Below, one piece after another: positions 55,621 to 62,000 of a stretch of DNA of 62,000 bases. The stretch covers positions 38,763,014 through 38,825,013 of the forward strand of contig CM055102.1 in the NCBI GenBank assembly GCA_029204225.1. Reading direction: 5' to 3'. Position numbers and translations under genes: made by a program. Position 1 is the first letter of the stretch, and every line of letters begins with the position of its first letter. A model generated the notes under the pieces. That model made no database searches. It was not told the DNA's origin and saw only the letters and a list, made by a program, of their open reading frames with translations. The DNA comes from Diphasiastrum complanatum. Its lineage: Eukaryota; Streptophyta; Lycopodiopsida; Lycopodiales; Lycopodiaceae.

Positions 55621-55915
55621 ACAGAACTTACAAAGTGCTTCTTACAACTGTCACTCAACAGTTGTAAGAAGAACTCCTCAGAGAGCCAAAAACTGGGAAA
55701 CATCGAGAATCAGTGGAATGGTAGATCAATCTCCAAGTCTTGCACATCTACCTAATACTAACACAAATGGGAATCCTACAAAGTGCTTCTTACAACTATC
55801 ACTCAACAGTTGCAAGAAGAACTCCTCAGGGAGCCAATAACTAAGAAGCATCTGAATTGAGTAGAATGATGGATCAGCTTCCAAGCCCTGCACATCTACT
55901 TGATACTAAGCCCAA
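55620..55915. repeat. two-copy repeat with hairpins, about 148 bp period
   Basis: A block beginning acaaagtgcttcttacaact occurs near 55630 and 55778 and ends with gcacatctac. Each copy contains an inverted repeat. The first is perfect over 14 bp (CTTCTTACAACTGT, loop CACTCA, ACAGTTGTAAGAAG, 55638-55671). The second has two changes. Confidence 0.85.
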
Positions 55916-56239
55916 ACCAATCCTTAAGATAGAATTAACAACAAAAAACACATTCATACATCAGTACCCAAACTATATGCATGAAGATGGAGCATGGAAG
56001 GAAATGCAAGTAGTAGATCTTCAATTCAAAGGGCAACAACATTTCAGTACATAACACATGCTATGGAACTCGTGGAGGAGGCTCCTATCTATATCCATGA
56101 GCTGTAGAACCCAATTGTAGTGGAGTCCACCTCTTGCAACTGAGTGAACTCCAATCTATAAAGATTTGAGTTCCACCTTGTAAAACAATTGATTAGACAG
56201 ATCTTGATTCTATTAACAAAGCGCGCAGTTTACTTGACA

Positions 56240-57146
56240 AAGGATGAGAAAGAAACGAACGTGAACTCGAAACATTTTTATTCGTGATCAACCTCAAAGG
56301 ATTCGCAAAATGTGTCTTGCAGTCAACTCGAAAGATTCGCGAAACAGTTTCTTGTAAAAGCTCGTGGCTTTCTTGTTGAAGCTCAAAAGATTCGCGAATA
56401 GAATCTTGTTGCAAGATATTCTGTTTCTAGTTCAAATCTCAGATGTCGTGAAATTGTCGCGAACAATTTGCAAAATCTTTTGGACTGTTCTCCAAGCTCG
56501 ACTGTCGAGAAATTGTCATAAACAGTTTACAAAATATTTTGATTCTTTTTCAAGCTCAAGAATTGTCATCTGTCACGAACAATTCACGAAAGACGAAAAT
56601 GTTGCGAAGAGACAAGTGTTGCAAACAATTTGCGAAACACGAAGCTGAGACGAAGAGATGGATTGTCGCGAATAATTTGCGAACAAAATTTATTCGACCC
56701 TGGAAACAGAGCGTCTATTTGAATATCAACCGTTGTAAATGGTTAGATATCTATTGTTACAACATTGAAAGGCCAAAAGATCTGTATATAAAAGGCCAAA
56801 AGACCTGTCCTGTAACAATATAAATACATGTGCACTACTCGTTGTAACTTACTCAATCAGAGACACAACAGCGAGATAAGACAACAAAGAGATGTATATT
56901 GATGATTCAGATTCAGAGCTATAAAAATTTGTTTTTGATCAATAGTTTCTTATTGTCTAAAAATTGTTTTAAATTGTCTCTTACTTCCGCATATAATTTT
57001 CGCATGCATATTCAATAAAAGCTAATACCGTTAGACTATTAGTAAATAGATCAGATACAGACCCGATTGAAGACACTGATAGTAGTTTGATTTATTCAAA
57101 TTCTCATCGTGTTCTCTATGGAAGAATAATTACTATTTTTCCTACA
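56240..57146 (+). repeat. copia 5' LTR region (left end not defined)
   Basis: Ends CCTACA at 57146, one base before the primer site. The 56.25-56.70 kb part is full of variants of attcgcgaa and gcgaacaatttgcgaa. A TATA-like taacaatataaatac is at about 56813. The matching 3' LTR was not found downstream of 60028. Confidence 0.5.
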
Positions 57147-57147
57147 A

Positions 57148-57159
57148 TGGTATCAAAAC
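57148..57159 (+). other. copia primer-binding site
   Basis: TGGTATCAAAAC. Near-repeats tggtatcagaac (57184) and aatatcagaatg follow within 70 bp. Confidence 0.75.
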
Positions 57160-57282
57160 TTACGGAATTAAATCTGATACAGTGGTATCAGAACATACGA
57201 AATTAAAACTGATACAGTAATATCAGAATGAATTAGATCATCCCTCTCAACATTCTTCATACATCCATCAGCAAGCCGCTAT

Positions 57283-58591
57283 TTGGAGGTTTTTCAAAAA
57301 CAGAAGATGTTGGCAATCATCAATATTCAAGCTAAGATCACTACGATCTTGGATTCAGAAGGTTCAAATTACTTGATCTGGAAATTGAAGACTTCACTCT
57401 TGTTGAAGGGTGAAAGTCTATGGCAATGGGTAGAACCAATTGAGGAGAAGCCGGTAGCTACTCTTGGCAAAGAACTTTGAGAATGGAATCCAAAAAATGA
57501 CAAAGCTATAGCAATTATTGTGTCTTCAGTGCATGACAATATAATGCTAGATCTTATATCAGTTTCGAATGCAAAAGATTTATGGAAAGAATTGCAAACT
57601 AAGAATGAGACTCGATCTTGTAATCAGATCATGTTCTTGGAAGACCAATTAACTTACCTACAGTGGGACGACAAAGACTTGAACACATTTGTGCGAAAGA
57701 TTAAACATCTGCTTATTTCTTTGCAAAATTCTGATGCAGAAAATACAATTTCTAAGGAAAAACAGCTTAGTTATTTTCTTCGAGCCCTACACAGGTCATT
57801 CCACACAACAAGAACCTTATTGGCGAAAGATGCGACAATGACACTTCAAAAGGCAATAGACGGAGTTAAGGAGGAAGTAGAAGCTCGTGAATGCTATGAC
57901 GACAATGGTGATTCCGAAAATGCTCTATTTACTCAGAAGAATAAATCTTCTAAGAAGCCTAACTTTAAGAGGGAGTCATCTAAAAAGAATGAGTCTAAGA
58001 CAAATGAACAACAATCTGGTAAACAACAGAAGAATTCTGGTGATGAGCAACAGATCAGGTCACGCAGAAGAAAAGTGTTGGTTAAATCCAAAGATTGAAT
58101 GCATTCATTGTCATAAACAGGGTCATGCAGCAGTAGACTGTTATCAGAATCCCAGAAACAAACAGGAGCAGAATCAAAGTGAACCTTCAGATTCAAACTA
58201 TGTCGAATACATAGTAGAATGCTCCAGAGCAGTAGAAGACAGGACAACAAGGAATTCAGTGGCTTATGTTAGTGCTGATCTATGTTGTTCATCTAATCCA
58301 ATTCGAAACGTAGTATTTGATTCATGAGCCACCTCACATTTTGTTTTCACGAAACAAATTTTGTCTGAGTACAAAAAGATGAACTATTCGAGATGTATTA
58401 TACTTGGAGACAGTTCTAAATATGTGGTTGATGGAACTGGTGTATTATGGCTGGACACGAATCAGGGTGACAAGAAACTAGAGGAAGTTCTCTATGTCCC
58501 TACTCTTGATAAATATCTTCTATTTGTAGTTAAGAATTCCCAAATTCAGAGGGAGGTCAAGATCGAGTGTCTGACAAGCTCGAATTGCTAG
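57283..58591 (+). pseudogene. copia gag and protease
   Basis: Gag reads TTILDSEGSNYLIWKLKTSL, a stop at 57478, then LDLISVSNAKDLWKELQTKN, NTFVRKIKHLLISL and ALHRSFHTTRTLLAKDATMT. After a frameshift near 58050 come a CCHC knuckle CIHCHKQGHAAVDC and VVFDS with a stop (TGA) where the catalytic DSGA glycine should be, then ATSHF. Protease-like sequence (DGTGVLWL, LEEVLYVPTLDKYLL) ends at 58591. Integrase should follow but is absent. Confidence 0.82.
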
Positions 58592-58599
58592 TTCGAACT

Positions 58600-60028
58600 C
58601 CAACAGAAAAGTTCGAATTAGAATCACACTCAAACCTACAGAATTGAACTCAAAACCACCTGTGAGAAGATCTGACAGACAACGTAGACCACCAAAAAGG
58701 TATGGTCAGAATGTTTTTAATACAACCATTGAATTTTGTGGTTTCTCTGACGAACCTCAGACATTCGAGAAAGTTGTTGATGGACCAGACAAAGATCGCT
58801 GGATTCACGCAATGAAGGACAAAATGTCATCCATGTATAAGAACAATGTACGGACACTTGCACCTATTCCTGATGGAAGGAAATCAGTCAAATGTAAGTG
58901 GATCTACAATATCAAAATAGGTCCTGATGGAGAAAACATCAAATACAAAGCAAGGTTAGTTGCTAAAAGATTTTCACAGAAGTATGGGATCGACTACACT
59001 GATACTTTCTCACCGGTAGTCAAACATACATCAATTCGCTTGTTATTCGCGTATGTAGTGGCTCATGATCTGAAAATCCATATCGTGGATGAGAAAACTG
59101 CTTTTTTGCACGCAAAATTGGAAGAAGATTTATTCATGGACCAACCACTTGGTTTTGTAGACCAAGAATATCCAAAATATGGATGTCACATGAATAAAAG
59201 CATTTATGGTCTGAAACAAGCAGCCAAACAATGGTATAGAAAGAAGGACGAAGCATTACGTTCCATAGGCTTCAAACCTCTATTTGTTGAGTCAAATGTC
59301 TATATCAAGCATGTCCAAAATGAAATAATCATTCTAGTTGTCTATGTTGATGACACACTTATCTTTTCAAGAAGAGATAAGTTAATTTCAGATGTCAAAA
59401 GAGACATGACTGAAATATTTGAGATCGCTGACCTAGGAGAAGCTAAAATCTATCTAGGCTTGCAGGTTGTGAGAGACTTTGAAGGTGGTAAGTTGTATAT
59501 TCACCAACAAAAGTACACTCAAAAGAACATTGAAGACTTCAACATGCTCGAATGCAAAGGTGTGCATACTCCCATGATACCTGAAACAATACTGAACAAG
59601 GCAGATTGTCCGTAGACTCTCGAGGAAGAAGAACGAGTGGCCAAAACACCCTATCGAAGGTTGATTGGATCATTGTTATATCTAGCAGACAACACCAGAC
59701 CTGATATAGCATTTGCAGTAAACAAGCTCAGCCAATATAATCAAAACCCTGGATCATTGCATTGGAAGTTGGAAAAGAGAATACTACAATATCTCCAAGA
59801 AACAAAAGACTATGGACTGTGTTATTCGAAGGAAGCTGGATTTCACATCGAATCTTAAGTGACGCAAGCTGGGCATCCATGAAGGATGATAGCAAAAGTA
59901 TTTCAAGAGGTTGTACTCTAGCATCTGGCATAACCATACTCTGGATAAGCAAGAATCAAACAGTAGTAGCTCAATCTTCTTGTGAAGCGGAATATGTAGT
60001 AGCAACCAAGATGGAAAACGAGCTCTAA
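58600..60028 (+). pseudogene. copia reverse transcriptase and RNase H
   Basis: Open frame 58644-59615 (323 aa) starts in the integrase-RT linker (RRSDRQRRPPKRYGQN). It carries RWIHAMKDKMSSMYKNN, KWIYNIKIGPDGENIKYKAR, YTDTFSPVVKHTSIRLLFAY, NKSIYGLKQAAKQWYRK and the catalytic VVYVDDTLIFS. After a TAG at 59613 the frame continues: TPYRRLIGSLLYLADNTRPD. RNase H follows in a shifted frame (SDASWASMKDDSKSISRGCT, SSCEAEYVVATK). It is cut at about 60028. RT looks well preserved, but the missing integrase makes the copy non-autonomous. Confidence 0.88.
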
Positions 60029-60135
60029 TGATTCTCATGCTCTCAGACTTGGCTCTCAACTCCATCTCTGCTAAAAACCCTTTTTGGGCGATGAGACACT
60101 GCATCGACATGTCAGGGGCATGGCATTAGCTAACA

Positions 60136-60715
60136 AAGGGTTGCCACAAAAAAGAGAAGTCTGTATATGCCTTTCTAGAGATAGTGTGTGTAAAATATAG
60201 TGTGCATAAGCTCTTTGGTTTTTTAAAAATACACGTTAATGCCTAAGTTGATTTCTATTGTGCTAATCTATAATCATGTTTGTTAGAATATTAACATGCC
60301 CCAAGGGAAACAGACAAGAATCAACATTTTAGAGCAGCTAGCTTAGGAATATATGGGCATAAACCATTGTGCAAGCTCGGAGGTGAATTTATGAAAAATA
60401 TGTTTCTATACTTAAAAATGACATCAAAGTCGTTTGGTCGAGGATATGTCATGAAAAAATAAAATTTTGTATTTTTCAACACATGTTGCAATGTGACTTC
60501 GTTGAAAACATAGATTACAAGAAGCACAAAGGGATAAAGCAAAGCAAATCAAGGAGAAGAAAAATACCACACTAGCATCAAACATACAATGCCCATACCA
60601 ATGGAAGACTGAATATAAAACATTGAGCAAAGAGGTCAATAGGCTATCAATTGTTTTCGTAAGCATCCATAATGTCATCGTTCTACAATGTGTTGATCAT
60701 TACATGGTACTATTG
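60136..60715 (-). repeat. right arm of the long inverted repeat pair
   Basis: Reverse complement of 48740-49353, with a few indels. Lies about 100 bp after the broken copia RNase H. Confidence 0.85.
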
Positions 60716-60828
60716 ATCACAACTCTATGACAAAATGTAAATATGGTATTATGTTTGGTATGAGATAGTTTCAAATTTTGTTTAAAATAGCCTATTTTGG
60801 CAAATCTAATGTAGAACTTTGTAAATAT

Positions 60829-61299
60829 TGTGTATAATTGGGTTCCACACATGGAAGGTCAAGATGCCACGTGGCAACCCACTCCTGAAAGAGGCTAGGT
60901 TGAATTTAGAGAGTTGGTCGAGTCCATTTGATAGTGATTCCTAGATTATAGGACCTACACTTTAAATTGTGGTGAGATTTTGACCAACCATGTACCTAAT
61001 TGGCAATCTCAGGCTAGTTCACTATGTACATTGAATTTTTGTGATCCAAATGCAACCAAATCAATTTATACTTCTTTCTCAGCTTGAAGGCCATACTACA
61101 GCCTATAGTACACACGTGTGGGCTCGTATTTAAATGTTGATCAATGCTTTTGATTGTTAATGCTTGTTGTTTGTCAAATTGCCAATCTAGATCAACTTTG
61201 TTGTGTCTAGCTTTTTAATAGATTGTTAAGCAAGCATCCAATCACTCTTGTGGATCTTTTGTAGATCCATTTATGGTCCTAAGGTACAGTACTTTCACA
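60829..61299 (+). repeat. LTR of a retrotransposon (left end tentative)
   Basis: Ends CTTTCACA immediately before a primer site. A start at TGTGTATAATTG (60829) would give TGTG...CACA ends. No second copy in the window. Confidence 0.5.
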
Positions 61300-61311
61300 T
61301 GGTATCGGAGC
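61300..61311 (+). other. primer-binding site
   Basis: TGGTATCGGAGC, one mismatch to the initiator-Met type. About 380 bp of leader follow before the family C LTR. Confidence 0.75.
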
Positions 61312-61692
61312 GAAGTACAAGAGCATAAGCCATTGATCTAAGGCAAATCCATTTTTAGCAAGTTTTGGTGCTAAGAACTAGTATTGAGAGGGCAAGCTAG
61401 AATCTTGATTTTGGTGAGGAGATTTGATCCCAAACTTGGTAGGGTTCCAACTCTGTATTGTCCACATGTGTGGGCACCTCTGAACCTACATTTAATGCAT
61501 GATATTCATTTGATTCAAAGAAATTCAGTTTGTGAGCTTTTGATGTAATTTTTGGTGGAAATCTTAGGATAAGCTACCAAGATTGAGTGCCATTCATGAT
61601 AACTAATTAATCTAGGTTGAATTCAATCCCTCTTAAAGTGAGAAACAGGTCTTGAAAGTACATCAAAGTGATAGAGAGAGAGAGATAGAGTC

Positions 61693-62000
61693 TGTTGGAG
61701 GGTTTGTGAATCCCAAGGCAACCCTAACCCTAGCTAATAAGTGAAAGGGATTTGGCACCCTGCGTGTGTAAGTCCAACCCGATGATCACATAGAGATTTG
61801 ATTAGTTGGAAGTCAATAAAAGGACTTTAGGTCTTTTTGCGAGACTTTTAATGTCGCAGGGCCTAAATGTCAAGTTAGTGAATAAAGTTGGGTTTCCCTC
61901 CAATTTGGATGGTTCCCACTCTTTTTTAAATTTGAATAGTTAGGGAGGCAGAAATGGACCAATAGGATTCAGAGGCCAGGGTCCTTTTCTCTACTATAAA
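61693..62000 (+). repeat. family C LTR, cut by the window end
   Basis: Starts TGTTGGAGGGTTTGTG and shares with the 47.2-48.0 kb LTR the stretches gatttggcaccctgc, cgcagggccta and gtcaagttagtgaata, in order. Confidence 0.75.

Overview
This window looks like nuclear DNA from a land plant with a large, repeat-rich genome. The main evidence is one single-copy gene with GT-AG introns (one of about 23.7 kb), buried in several generations of Ty3/gypsy and Ty1/copia LTR retrotransposons, a LINE, a Helentron remnant, a tRNA-derived SINE and long (GA)n/(CT)n arrays. The gene type (a bacterial-style 3D-domain protein) and the intron sizes suggest a seed-free plant such as a lycophyte or fern. That is inference; the species cannot be named from the sequence.

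The main result is a gene that appears as no long ORF. Six short exons (1819-1862, 2251-2391, 5198-5270, 29016-29183, 31430-31528, 37435-37542) join in consistent phase across canonical splice sites into a 210-residue protein. It has an N-terminal cysteine cluster and a complete 3D (three-aspartate) double-psi beta-barrel domain of the kind found in bacterial MltA/YocH-type cell-wall proteins. Everything between 5.3 and 29.0 kb lies inside its third intron.

Layout. 0-1.8 kb: degenerate repeats, then the helicase-endonuclease end of a Helentron. 1.8-5.3 kb: exons 1-3. 5.3-29 kb: intron 3. It holds a minus-strand chromovirus relic with its LTR (6.2-7.6 kb). Next is a plus-strand gypsy relic (7.7-12.4 kb) interrupted by a deleted minus-strand gypsy A' (7965-10257). 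Then comes a LINE (about 13.2-28.0 kb) split by gypsy A (13968-26465, target duplication CCTAA), which is itself split by gypsy B (17829-24144, target duplication GTGCT, LTRs that look identical). 29-37.5 kb: exons 4-6, with a long palindrome, a candidate cassette exon and a deleted copia in the introns. 38.7-41.8 kb: copia relics and a solo LTR. 41.8-48.0 kb: family C LTRs with a TGGCGCC-type primer site, a B-family chromovirus fragment and a decayed gag. 48.7-60.7 kb: an inverted repeat pair enclosing a copia gag, a 24-bp minisatellite, a gypsy gag/RT relic and a copia that lacks integrase. 60.8-62 kb: another LTR with primer site, then a family C LTR cut off by the window end.

No retroelement in the window has an intact coding set. 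Gypsy B is the youngest (identical LTRs), but it carries an internal inversion and two TGG-to-TGA stops. No rRNA gene, functional tRNA gene or CRISPR array was seen.
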